Shown: positions 1 to 6,608 of the stretch, piece after piece | Layout of the letters: each line of letters opens with the position of its first letter | How positions within the stretch are numbered: position 1 is the first letter of the stretch | NCBI GenBank assembly: GCA_013205335.1 | Contig: JABMNB010000264.1 | Coordinates: forward strand, 1-18,449 | Length of the DNA: 18,449 bases | Direction: 5' to 3' | Origin: Rhodospirillales bacterium | GTDB lineage: Bacteria; Pseudomonadota; Alphaproteobacteria; Reyranellales; Reyranellaceae | Program-made: the position numbers and the translations under genes | Notes under the pieces: generated by a model | Seen by the model: the letters and a program-made list of their open reading frames with translations, nothing else | Told to the model about the DNA's origin: nothing | Database searches by the model: none

Positions 1-1
1 C

Positions 2-628
2 ACGGTGCTGGGCAATTCGCACAAGAAGACGATCTTCCTCACCGGCAACAACATGTGGCACTCCGATGCCTCGTTCAAACCGGTGCCGGCGTTCCTCTCC
101 GTCATGTGCGCCTACGAGACGCCGAGCGAGGGCGGCATCACCATGTTCGTCTCGCTGCGCGCCGCCTACGAGCGGCTGTCGCCGGCGCGCAAGGCCGCAC
201 TCGATCCGCTGATCGCCATCCACGACTACGTCCATTCGCGCTCGAAGGTCGCGCCCGATGCGGTGTCGCCGGAGCTCGCCGCCTCGCTGCCGCCGGTGCG
301 CCAGCGGCTGGTGCGGACCAACCCGGCGACCGGGGCGAAGAACCTGTTCCTGGGCTCCCACGTCCGCGAGATCGAGGGCATGAGCGCCGCCGCCGGCCGC
401 GCCCTGATCGACGAATTGACCGAAGAAGCGATCCAGCCGGAGAACATCTATCACCATGCCTGGCGGCCGGGCGACGTCGTGCTGTGGGACAATCGCTGCC
501 TGCTGCACGCCGGCAGCGGCTACGACGCCGACCGCCACCGCCGCTACATGCGCCAGACCCGCGTCAGCGGCGCGTGCTCGACGTTGGAAGAGGTTGGCTC
601 GTCAAACCGCTCGAGAAACACCGCGTGA
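2..628 (+). CDS. TauD/TfdA-family 2-oxoglutarate-Fe(II) dioxygenase, 5' end missing
   Basis: The C-terminal about 208 residues of a TauD/TfdA-type dioxygenase are present. The reading frame is open to the left edge, so the gene starts upstream and probably lacks about 70-100 N-terminal residues here. Counting from the GTG at 5, the iron-binding HxD motif is His19/Asp21 in WHSDASF. The distal His is His168 in CLLHAGSGYD, and the 2-oxoglutarate-binding Arg is probably Arg183 in RYMRQTRVSG. The GDVVLWDNR strand before the distal His is typical of the family. These enzymes hydroxylate and so cleave or activate small acids such as taurine, alkyl sulfates, aryloxyacetates or carnitine-like compounds in the cytosol. 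The sequence does not fix the substrate. The next gene starts 64 bp downstream on the same strand but is functionally unrelated. The active-site set looks intact, so the part seen is not obviously a pseudogene. Confidence 0.88.
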   Translation, partial: TVLGNSHKKTIFLTGNNMWHSDASFKPVPAFLSVMCAYETPSEGGITMFVSLRAAYERLSPARKAALDPLIAIHDYVHSRSKVAPDAVSPELAASLPPVRQRLVRTNPATGAKNLFLGSHVREIEGMSAAAGRALIDELTEEAIQPENIYHHAWRPGDVVLWDNRCLLHAGSGYDADRHRRYMRQTRVSGACSTLEEVGSSNRSRNTA

Positions 629-692
629 CCCGCTTTCCCAGCACAACACGCGCTGATAGCGTGGTTGCTGGTGGGGATGATTCAACCGTTCA

Positions 693-1802
693 ATGACTTC
701 GCAAACGCGTCGCTTCCTGACGCTCGACGCGACGCGCGGCGTGGCGGCCATTTGTGTCATGCTGTATCACTTCACGGCGAGCGGCCTGTCGTCGGCGGCG
801 CTGTTTCCGAACGCCGTCGTGGCCGTCGACTACTTCTTCTGCCTGAGCGGCTTCATCCTCTCCTTCACCTACGAGCAGCGGCTGCGCGACGGCATGACGG
901 CCGGCACCTTCATGACGCGCCGGCTGGTGCGTCTTTATCCGATGTATCTGCTGTGCCTCGTGCTCGGAGTCGCGGCCGAGCTCGCCATGCCGAGCCTGCC
1001 CCGCGAATGGAACAGGTTCGTCCTGGCGGGCGTCATGGCGCTGCTCTTCGTGCCGACCTTTGCGCCGTTTGCCGTGCGCACCGGAACGCTCACCATCGAC
1101 GACTTCATGTTTCCCCTCAATCCGCCGTCGTGGTCGCTGTTCTACGAGTTGGTCGTCAACTGGATCTACGGCGTTGCCCGCCCCTCGACGCTGGCAATCC
1201 TGATCACCATGGCCATCTCGTTCGCCTGTTACGCGCAGAGCGTGCACTTCCACTTCATCCCGCCAGGATTCAGTCTCGGCACGTTCGGGGGCGGCCTGGC
1301 CCGCTCGATCTTCTTCTTCCTGGGTGGCGTCCTGGTGTTTCGCCTCTGGCAACGGGTTCCGCCGCGCCTGCCGGCGTTCTGGCCGGTCCTGTCCTGCGTG
1401 GTGCTGGTCGCGATCTATGCCTTGCCGTACGGAAAACTCTCTTACCTCGCCACGGCGCTGCTGATTACGGTTCTGGTCCGGTCGGCGACCGTCGATCCCG
1501 TCACCCTCGCGGAACAACTCGCTTACTCGTGGCTCGGCGAAGTGTCGTACCCGATTTACGTCCTCCACACCCCGCTCGTCATCGTCTTGCAGCCCGCAAT
1601 CGTCTCCCCGGGCACACCCGCTTTCTCTCTCCCGTTCGTGCTCGCCGTCGCCGGAGCTGTCGTCCTTGCGGCGTTCGTGCTGTCGCGGACCTGGGATATC
1701 CCGGTGCGCCGCGCTCTTGCCGGGCCGGCCGAACGGCTACAGGTGTGGCTGGCTGGTCTTGCGTCGAAGCAATGGCTGGCCAGAACGACAGACAAGAGTT
1801 GA
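693..1802 (+). CDS. Acyltransferase-3 (AT3/OafA-type) integral membrane protein
   Basis: This 369-residue polytopic membrane protein has the AT3 family signature. The N-terminus LTLDATRGVAAICVMLYHF contains the R-x10-H motif (Arg15, His26). It is followed by VDYFFCLSGFILSF and by PSWSLFYE, a counterpart of the family's P-x-WSL-x-E segment. About ten hydrophobic segments follow. AT3 proteins move acetyl or other acyl groups across the inner membrane onto O-antigen, exopolysaccharide, Nod factor or peptidoglycan. The start is forced: an in-frame TGA lies at 678-680 and ATG 693 is the first start after it. There is no good Shine-Dalgarno; a GGGG lies 16 bases upstream. The next gene, 21 bp downstream, is an SGNH-like protein, which is the usual partner domain of AT3. 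The family is certain, the acceptor glycan unknown. Confidence 0.93.
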   Translation: MTSQTRRFLTLDATRGVAAICVMLYHFTASGLSSAALFPNAVVAVDYFFCLSGFILSFTYEQRLRDGMTAGTFMTRRLVRLYPMYLLCLVLGVAAELAMPSLPREWNRFVLAGVMALLFVPTFAPFAVRTGTLTIDDFMFPLNPPSWSLFYELVVNWIYGVARPSTLAILITMAISFACYAQSVHFHFIPPGFSLGTFGGGLARSIFFFLGGVLVFRLWQRVPPRLPAFWPVLSCVVLVAIYALPYGKLSYLATALLITVLVRSATVDPVTLAEQLAYSWLGEVSYPIYVLHTPLVIVLQPAIVSPGTPAFSLPFVLAVAGAVVLAAFVLSRTWDIPVRRALAGPAERLQVWLAGLASKQWLARTTDKS

Positions 1803-1823
1803 CGCAGAAGCCACAGGAACTCG

Positions 1824-2966
1824 ATGCGATCAGCCTCCGGAAAACGCCAACTTTCGCCCGCCGCCGAATGGCTGGGACGAATCATTCTCGTAGCCCTCTC
1901 GGTCATCATCGCCCTGGGCGGTCTTGAGATTGCGAGCCGTCTCAATCGGGGCGTCGAGTGGCTGACGCGCTGGCCGAACTTCGTGCTGAAGCAACAGGCG
2001 CGCTTCGAAGGCGAGTTGCAGGGACAGTTCGCCTTCGATCCGCAGTTGGGCTTCGTCTCGCGACCCGACTTCCGATCGGCCGAGGCCAATCATGACTCCC
2101 GGGGCTTCCGCGTCGCGCTGGGCGAGCAGGAGCCAGCGGCAGGTGCGCCGATCCTGGCGCCGATCCTGGCAACCGGCGATTCCTTCACCTATGGCGCCGA
2201 GGTCGCGGACGGCGAGACCTGGCCCGCGCTGCTGCAGGCCGACCTCAAGCGCAAGGTGCTGAACGCGGGCGTCGTGGGCTACGGCCTCGACCAGATCGTG
2301 CTGTATGCCGAACGGCTGGTGGCCCAGGAAAAGCCCGGGCTCCTGGTCGTGGGCTTCATTGCCGACGACCTGCAGCGCAGCGAGTATCGTCGCCTGTGGG
2401 GCAAGGAGAGGCCTTACTTCGAACTTGGCCCAGGCAAGCTCGACGGTAATCTTGTTCTGCGCAACGTCCCGGTCTCGGAGAATGCCCCGATCCCCTGGCA
2501 CCTGCGCGTGCTGCGCGATGTCTTCGGCTGGTCCGCGCTGCTCGAGACGATCATGCGCCGCGCGGGAGACCCCTACGAATGGCAGGCGGCCGGTGTGCGG
2601 GTGCTGCCGCGCGGTTCCGGCGAGGCGCTCGCCTGTCCGTTGATGCAGCGACTGTCAGGCCTCGGCGTTCCGACCCTGGTGGTGGGACTTTACGCGCCGC
2701 CGGTGTGGCGAATGCAGCCGCGTCCGCCGTGGATCGTCGAGGAGATCCGCCAGACCCGCGCGGTCCTCGCCTGCGCGACCAAGGCGGGCCTGGGAACGCT
2801 CGATACCTACGAGACGATTGATCGCGGGATGAAAGAGCTCGGTAAGAACGAGTTCTTCTTCAACTTCCACGTTTCGGCCGAGGGCAACCGGCGCATCGCC
2901 GCCGCCATCGCCGACGCGATCAACAACGGCGCGGCCGTCTCGCCGGCAAAGCGCGCCCGCAAATAG
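1824..2966 (+). CDS. Membrane-anchored SGNH/GDSL hydrolase-like protein
   Basis: This 380-residue protein has one N-terminal membrane segment (about residues 17-36, IILVALSVIIALGG core) and a periplasmic SGNH-type domain. Block I is ATGDSFTYG with the nucleophile at Ser120. Block II is LNAGVVGYG near 147-154. A C-terminal His349 sits in NFHVSAEGN. Block III, usually containing Asn (xND), reads VGFIADDLQR, so the Asn position seems to be Ala180. The acidic residue normally before the His appears to be Asn347. The catalytic set may therefore be altered. The start is supported by AGGA at 1815-1818, five bases before the ATG. With the AT3 gene just upstream it probably forms a split AT3-SGNH O-acylation pair, the SGNH part placing or removing acyl groups on an envelope glycan. 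The fold is fairly sure; the activity is inferred. Confidence 0.8.
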   Translation: MRSASGKRQLSPAAEWLGRIILVALSVIIALGGLEIASRLNRGVEWLTRWPNFVLKQQARFEGELQGQFAFDPQLGFVSRPDFRSAEANHDSRGFRVALGEQEPAAGAPILAPILATGDSFTYGAEVADGETWPALLQADLKRKVLNAGVVGYGLDQIVLYAERLVAQEKPGLLVVGFIADDLQRSEYRRLWGKERPYFELGPGKLDGNLVLRNVPVSENAPIPWHLRVLRDVFGWSALLETIMRRAGDPYEWQAAGVRVLPRGSGEALACPLMQRLSGLGVPTLVVGLYAPPVWRMQPRPPWIVEEIRQTRAVLACATKAGLGTLDTYETIDRGMKELGKNEFFFNFHVSAEGNRRIAAAIADAINNGAAVSPAKRARK

Positions 2967-2978
2967 GCTCGCCTATTT
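2961..2978. terminator. Bidirectional hairpin between convergent genes
   Basis: AAATAGGC (2961-2968) and GCCTATTT (2971-2978) form a perfect 8-bp inverted repeat around TC, in practice a 7-bp stem closed by a CTCG loop. The plus-strand stop TAG (2964-2966) and the minus-strand stop TAG (2973-2975) both lie inside the arms. The A/T outer ends give each strand an ATTT tail, so a weak two-way terminator is likely. Confidence 0.55.
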
Positions 2979-3641
2979 CCGCCAGCGCGACACGAGGACT
3001 TGCGCGCCGACCACCACTGCCCCGTAGGCTGCAATGCAGAGGGCCAGCAGGACGATACCGCTGACGGAAGGGGCCTGCAGGAAGGCCATGATGCGGGCGC
3101 CCATCAGGGACACGACGATGAGTCCCGGCATCATGCCGATAAGCGTTCCGACGATGAAATCCGGGAACCGGATCCCGCTCGCGCCGAGGGCCAGATTGGT
3201 GAGCGTCCCCGGGGCGGCCGGCACGATCCGGAAGCCCACGACGACGAGTACGCCGCGTTCCTTCGCCACCCGAAGAACGGGCTGTATCTTGGGGCCGAAG
3301 TTACGGGCGACCGCGTCCTTGCCCAGCCAGGCGCCGACGAAATAGGGGATCCAGCCGCTGAAGAAGACGCCGACCGCCGAGTACGCAAAACCGGTCCAGC
3401 CGCCGAACACGGTCGCCGTGGCAAGAATGACCCCGTGAATGGGGAAGACGACGACCCCGGCGATCAGGAACGCTCCCACGACGACGGCGGGCGCCCACGG
3501 GTGGCCTCGTGTCGTTGCCAGCCACTGTCCGATCTTCTCGGGAGTCACAATCCCGAGCGATCCAATGGCCCACCAGGCAACGGCAATTCCCGAAACGACG
3601 ACCAGAAGGGCGACGGCGGCGAGAAAAAAGCGAAGTCGCAT
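2973..3641 (-). CDS. TVP38/TMEM64 (DedA/SNARE-associated, VTT domain) membrane protein
   Basis: This is a 222-residue inner-membrane protein. An N-terminal TM helix (residues 4-30) is followed by the VTT/SNARE-associated core, including VVFPIHGVILATATVFGG, a polar stretch with WLGKDAVARNFGPK, the family's GFRIVPAAPGTLTNLALG segment and a final hydrophobic pair. The length fits TVP38/DedA relatives. Members act in membrane lipid homeostasis, and some are undecaprenyl-phosphate or phospholipid scramblases/flippases. The family is clear but the substrate is not. Its ATG comes 3 bp after the GtrA stop (TAG-CTC-ATG on the minus strand), so the two genes are co-transcribed and probably translationally coupled. 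Both are lipid-carrier type membrane proteins, which suggests a shared role in polyprenyl-linked sugar traffic (inference). Confidence 0.88.
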   Translation of the reverse strand: MRLRFFLAAVALLVVVSGIAVAWWAIGSLGIVTPEKIGQWLATTRGHPWAPAVVVGAFLIAGVVVFPIHGVILATATVFGGWTGFAYSAVGVFFSGWIPYFVGAWLGKDAVARNFGPKIQPVLRVAKERGVLVVVGFRIVPAAPGTLTNLALGASGIRFPDFIVGTLIGMMPGLIVVSLMGARIMAFLQAPSVSGIVLLALCIAAYGAVVVGAQVLVSRWRK

Positions 3642-3644
3642 GAG

Positions 3645-4040
3645 CTACGCTTGGGAGCCGAAGACGAAGCGCTTGTCGAGCCGGTACTTCACCCAGTAGC
3701 CGATGCCGAGGCCAATCGCGCCGCCGAGGTATCGCATGCCCGTCGAGTGGAACGTGTACCAGAAGGCCAGTTCGACAGCCCAGAATATCGCCGTCGTTGC
3801 GAGTCCCATGGCCGCGTACAGCAGGAAAGTAAGGAGGTCGTGTGCCCGTGACGCCGGCCGGTAGGCAAAGATCAGCCGCTTGTCCCAGACATACTTGACC
3901 AGCAGGCCGACACCCGTGCCGGCAATCATGGAATAATAGAGGCCGGTGCCGCCGAGCAGGCGCCAGACCAGCTCCTGGCTTGCAACGTTTGCCATCGTTG
4001 CGACCAGCGCGCCCGCCGAATATATGAAAACCAGATTCAT
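3645..4040 (-). CDS. GtrA-family membrane protein
   Basis: This 131-residue protein has four hydrophobic helices and the GtrA signature: a cationic KYVWDKRLIFAY segment after helix 2, repeated as KYRLDKRFVFGS at the C-terminus. GtrA-like proteins are thought to flip polyprenyl-phosphate-linked sugars for glycosylation of O-antigen, teichoic acid or arabinogalactan. The start is set at ATG 4038-4040 (MNLVFIYS), because a longer in-frame reading up to 4226 adds a non-hydrophobic, Arg-rich stretch that overlaps the divergent gene. No Shine-Dalgarno precedes this ATG. A TATACT box (minus strand, 4056-4051) lies only about 10 bp upstream, so the mRNA may be nearly leaderless. It forms an operon with the TVP38 gene and is divergent from a polytopic glycosyltransferase, which could be its partner enzyme. 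Confidence 0.88.
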   Translation of the reverse strand: MNLVFIYSAGALVATMANVASQELVWRLLGGTGLYYSMIAGTGVGLLVKYVWDKRLIFAYRPASRAHDLLTFLLYAAMGLATTAIFWAVELAFWYTFHSTGMRYLGGAIGLGIGYWVKYRLDKRFVFGSQA

Positions 4041-4050
4041 TGACTGCGAC

Positions 4051-4060
4051 AGTATATAGT
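4051..4060. promoter_or_regulatory. Candidate overlapping divergent -10 elements
   Basis: The 10-bp segment AGTATATAGT holds TATACT on the minus strand (4056-4051) and TATAGT on the plus strand (4055-4060). Each matches the TATAAT consensus at 5 of 6 positions. Plus-strand initiation near 4067 would place the AGGAGG at 4075-4080 in a short leader. Minus-strand initiation near 4044 would give a leader of about 4 bases for GtrA. No good TTGACA-type -35 at normal spacing is visible for either direction, so the call rests on the -10 match, the AT-richness against a GC-rich background, and geometry. Confidence 0.4.
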
Positions 4061-4087
4061 GTTTGTGTGACAATAGGAGGGAATTGC

Positions 4088-4153
4088 GTGGGGTTGTATT
4101 CGCAGTGTCCGATGCTCGTCTCCGGGCATTACGGCAGGCGACACTTGAGATGA
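4088..4153 (+). CDS. Putative 21-residue leader peptide coupled to the glycosyltransferase
   Basis: GTG 4088 is preceded by a perfect Shine-Dalgarno AGGAGG (4075-4080) at 7-base spacing, the best ribosome-binding site in this part of the window. The ORF reads MGLYSQCPML then VSGHYGRRHLR and ends at TGA 4151-4153, which overlaps the glycosyltransferase ATG (4150-4152) in an ATGA arrangement. That is the classic geometry for translational coupling by ribosome re-initiation. The glycosyltransferase ATG itself has no close Shine-Dalgarno. The peptide is basic at its C-terminus and resembles nothing I recognise. The alternative is that the AGGAGG serves TTG 4084, in frame with the glycosyltransferase, but 3-base spacing is too short. 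Confidence 0.45.
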   Translation: MGLYSQCPMLVSGHYGRRHLR

Positions 4154-5703
4154 AAAAGATTCTCCCTGTCCTTCTCTTCACGCTGATCGGCGCGTGCCTG
4201 GCATTCAAAGGCGCCGAAAGCGTCAATCGACTGATGTCGTCCGACCTGTTCGCCGTTGCGTTCGCCGAGGGCGGCGACGATGCCTATTACTATTTGACGA
4301 TCGCCCGTAACGCCGCCCGCGGATTTGGTATCACCATCGACGAGGTGGAGTGGACGTCGGGCATTCAGCCCCTCTGGGGCCTCGTCTGCGCCATCGCCTA
4401 TCTGGCAGGCTCCGATCGCGCCGCATTCTCGCTCCTCTACGTGACGAGCTACGTGCTCTGGATCGCCGGCGCTTTCCTGCTTGTCGTGTTCGTCCAACGC
4501 GCCACCCGGTTGCCCTTTCCCGTATTCGCGATACCGCTGATCGCGGGCTTATTCTTCTGGGACCGCCAGCTCAACGACCTTTACATGAACGGCATGGAGA
4601 GCGGGCTTTACATTTCAGCCCTTCTGCTCTTCTTGCTGGTCGGCCAGCGCAGCGCCGGAACCAAGGTTCGGAAGCTCAGCTTCCGGCGTGCCTTGGTATT
4701 CGGCCTGTCGGCAGGGTTCCTCATGCTCGCGCGCAACGACGGCGTCTTCGTCTGCGCGTTCGTCATGATCGCATTGCTGATCGGGGATCGTTCGATTGCG
4801 CGGCTGTACGAACTCATGGTCGCCGGTCTGATCGCCTGCGCTCTGGTGTTGCCCTGGATCGCCTACTGCTACTGGGTGGCCGGGCTGCTCGTGCCCCAGA
4901 GCGGGGTCGCAACCTCGGCGGCGCTGCGACCTGTCAGTCTTCCGCTCGATACGATTCGCGCCTTCATCGTCTCCTTCATTCCCATCCTGTTCGTCCGCGT
5001 GAGGATGCTTCTGACTGAATCTCCGGTGGTCGGTGGGCTGATTGCTGCGCTTCTGACGATCGGGCTGACGTTTGCCGTATTCCGGCCGCGGTCTCCGTTG
5101 GCGGACAGGCCGACGCGTCTTGTTTTGCTGGCCTTTGCCGCATCGAACGTCGTGCTGCTCGTCTACTATCCCCTGGTCAGCTCCGCGATCCAATTCTACG
5201 AGCGCTACTTCGGGCCCGTGAAGCTTCTGGTCGTTATCATGCTTTCGCTGGTGATTGTCGGCGCCGCGAGGCGATTCGAAGCATCCAGGGTGTTCGCGAG
5301 CTTTGCATCCCTTGCCGTCGTGGCCGCCGTTCTGTCCAATGTCTACTGGATCGTCCAGCCCTGGGGCGTGCCGTACCGGGGCTATTTCGGTTCATCGGCC
5401 TACGCCCTGGCCCGGTCGCCTTTCATGTGGGACGGGTCGCGCATCGGCATGATGGAGTCGGGGCGCTTCGGTTTCATGCTGCCCGATCGTGTCGTGAACC
5501 TGGACGGAAAGATGCGGGTGCCGGCTTTGCGAGCCCTGCAGCAGGGCAAGCTCAATGAGGAAATCTGGCGCGGCAACTTCGACTATATCCTTCTGCACGA
5601 TTTCGATGAGGCTTTCTTCGACGAGCGCGCGCCAGCGTGGCGTCAACGCTACAGTGAAGTCGGCCAGCTCGGCACGCTCGCCGTGTTCAAGCGCAGGCAG
5701 TGA
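4150..5703 (+). CDS. Polytopic GT-C/GT39-like membrane glycosyltransferase
   Basis: This 517-residue protein has about ten to twelve hydrophobic segments. After TM1 (MKKILPVLLFTLIGACLAF) a periplasmic loop carries EGGDDAYYYLTIARNAARG and then EWTSGIQPLWG. These match the acidic DD-x-YYY-x-x-IA-x-N and the NG-x-x-PLW-type motifs of dolichyl/polyprenyl-phosphate-sugar dependent GT-C transferases. The C-terminal soluble tail has ESGRFGFMLPDRVVNLDGKM, also typical of these proteins. It probably transfers a lipid-linked sugar in the periplasm; donor and acceptor are unknown. The start at ATG 4150 opens directly into TM1 and overlaps the leader ORF stop. An extension to TTG 4084 or further would add about 22 or more basic residues. 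The divergent GtrA-TVP38 pair could supply the flipped sugar carrier (inference from proximity). Confidence 0.82.
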   Translation: MKKILPVLLFTLIGACLAFKGAESVNRLMSSDLFAVAFAEGGDDAYYYLTIARNAARGFGITIDEVEWTSGIQPLWGLVCAIAYLAGSDRAAFSLLYVTSYVLWIAGAFLLVVFVQRATRLPFPVFAIPLIAGLFFWDRQLNDLYMNGMESGLYISALLLFLLVGQRSAGTKVRKLSFRRALVFGLSAGFLMLARNDGVFVCAFVMIALLIGDRSIARLYELMVAGLIACALVLPWIAYCYWVAGLLVPQSGVATSAALRPVSLPLDTIRAFIVSFIPILFVRVRMLLTESPVVGGLIAALLTIGLTFAVFRPRSPLADRPTRLVLLAFAASNVVLLVYYPLVSSAIQFYERYFGPVKLLVVIMLSLVIVGAARRFEASRVFASFASLAVVAAVLSNVYWIVQPWGVPYRGYFGSSAYALARSPFMWDGSRIGMMESGRFGFMLPDRVVNLDGKMRVPALRALQQGKLNEEIWRGNFDYILLHDFDEAFFDERAPAWRQRYSEVGQLGTLAVFKRRQ

Positions 5704-5891
5704 CTCTCGCCGCCCATCCGTTCAAGCCTGGCGCCAACAGCGCGCTCATCGTGATCGGTATCCGGAACTGCTTCATTGATGAAGGCCCCCTGTCACGCGG
5801 CGCAGCCGAGGGCACGCGCTATGCCGAAGCTGGGATGAAGGCGGTCTACGTCTGGATTGCTACAGCGGCCAGCCGAGTTCGATCTCGATGA
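5700..5891 (+). pseudogene. Isochorismatase/nicotinamidase-like remnant
   Basis: A GTG at 5700 overlaps the glycosyltransferase TGA (GTGA) and opens a 63-codon frame. Residues 13-36, around ALIVIGIRNCFIDEG, resemble the N-terminus of cysteine hydrolases of the isochorismatase/PncA family, where ALIVIDVQNCF-x-x-GG is usual. The catalytic Asp of VID is Gly here, and the Gln after it is Arg. Recognisable similarity stops after about residue 38. A normal member is about 200 residues, and the rest of this frame runs into the end of the convergent gene, so at least two thirds of the gene is missing. I read it as a 5' fragment left by a deletion. The alternative is a chance ORF, but the N-terminal match is specific enough to record. 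Confidence 0.42.
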
Positions 5892-6486
5892 CGACCGGCC
5901 TGGTTTGACGCATTGCGCTGTCGGTCGACAGGAACTCGACGTCGCCGGTCACCTTGTCGAGGGCATCGCCGGGCGCATCGCTTGCCGGGTCGAAGCGCAG
6001 CGAGAGGTTACAGCCGCCGACCGGCTTTTCGAGACGGCCGCCGTCCCAGCCGTTCGTGTAGCCGCCGAGATCCCAGCCGAATCCCGTCAGCGCGAAGGGC
6101 TTGCCGTTCATGGCCTCGATCTCCGCCAGGCTGGCGCCGTTCGCGACCGGCTTGTCGAGGCCGGTGACGGCCACCGGCCAGGTCGACCCGTTGCGGACGA
6201 TGACGACGTTGGGGCGGGCATAGGCGTCGTGCCAGAGGATGTCGATGCGCTTGGCCGGATCCTTCGCGAAGATGACGGTTCCCGGCTCCGTATTGCCCTC
6301 TCCGACGGGAATGGCGGCCCGTTCGACATTGGCGGCACCGAAGACCTGCGCGAGCCTGCGCTCGTCGGCGTCACGGGCGAAGGGCCCTGTACAGCCGAGC
6401 ACGGTCGGTGCCGGGCCCTGGGCGAGCGCCGGCGTCGCAAGGGTGACGCAGAACAGGCAGGCAAGGCGGCGCAGGGACGGTGACAT
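5860..6486 (-). CDS. Exported protein of unknown family
   Basis: This is a 208-residue protein with a clear Sec signal peptide: MSPSLRRLACLFCVTLATPALAQ, with cleavage likely after the ALA. I do not recognise the mature domain. It contains two widely spaced Cys (in VLGCTGPFA and VGGCNLSLRF) that could form a disulfide, a central IDILWHDAYARPNVVIV stretch, and a Gly/Trp-rich segment FGWDLGGYTNGWDGG, with a mostly beta-like profile and an acidic character. It is probably a periplasmic hypothetical protein. The start is at ATG 6484-6486, preceded on the minus strand by GAGAGCGAG; an extension to 6561 would bury the signal peptide and is unlikely. It is divergent from the broken cyclase gene, with a 122-bp gap. 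Its stop lies next to the isochorismatase remnant on the opposite strand. Confidence 0.8.
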   Translation of the reverse strand: MSPSLRRLACLFCVTLATPALAQGPAPTVLGCTGPFARDADERRLAQVFGAANVERAAIPVGEGNTEPGTVIFAKDPAKRIDILWHDAYARPNVVIVRNGSTWPVAVTGLDKPVANGASLAEIEAMNGKPFALTGFGWDLGGYTNGWDGGRLEKPVGGCNLSLRFDPASDAPGDALDKVTGDVEFLSTDSAMRQTRPVVIEIELGWPL

Positions 6487-6608
6487 CTCGCTCTCGAACC
6501 GCTCTGGCGGCAAACACCGTCCGAGCGTCATATTGTGGCCGCTGCAGGGGAGCAGCAGCATGACGGAAGAATTCTGCTTTTATCACATACGGCGCTGACA
6601 CGAGACCG

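Noticed and set aside
4041..4226. Extended GtrA start
   Set aside because: The extra residues are non-hydrophobic and overlap the leader ORF and glycosyltransferase on the opposite strand. GtrA proteins begin near the first helix.
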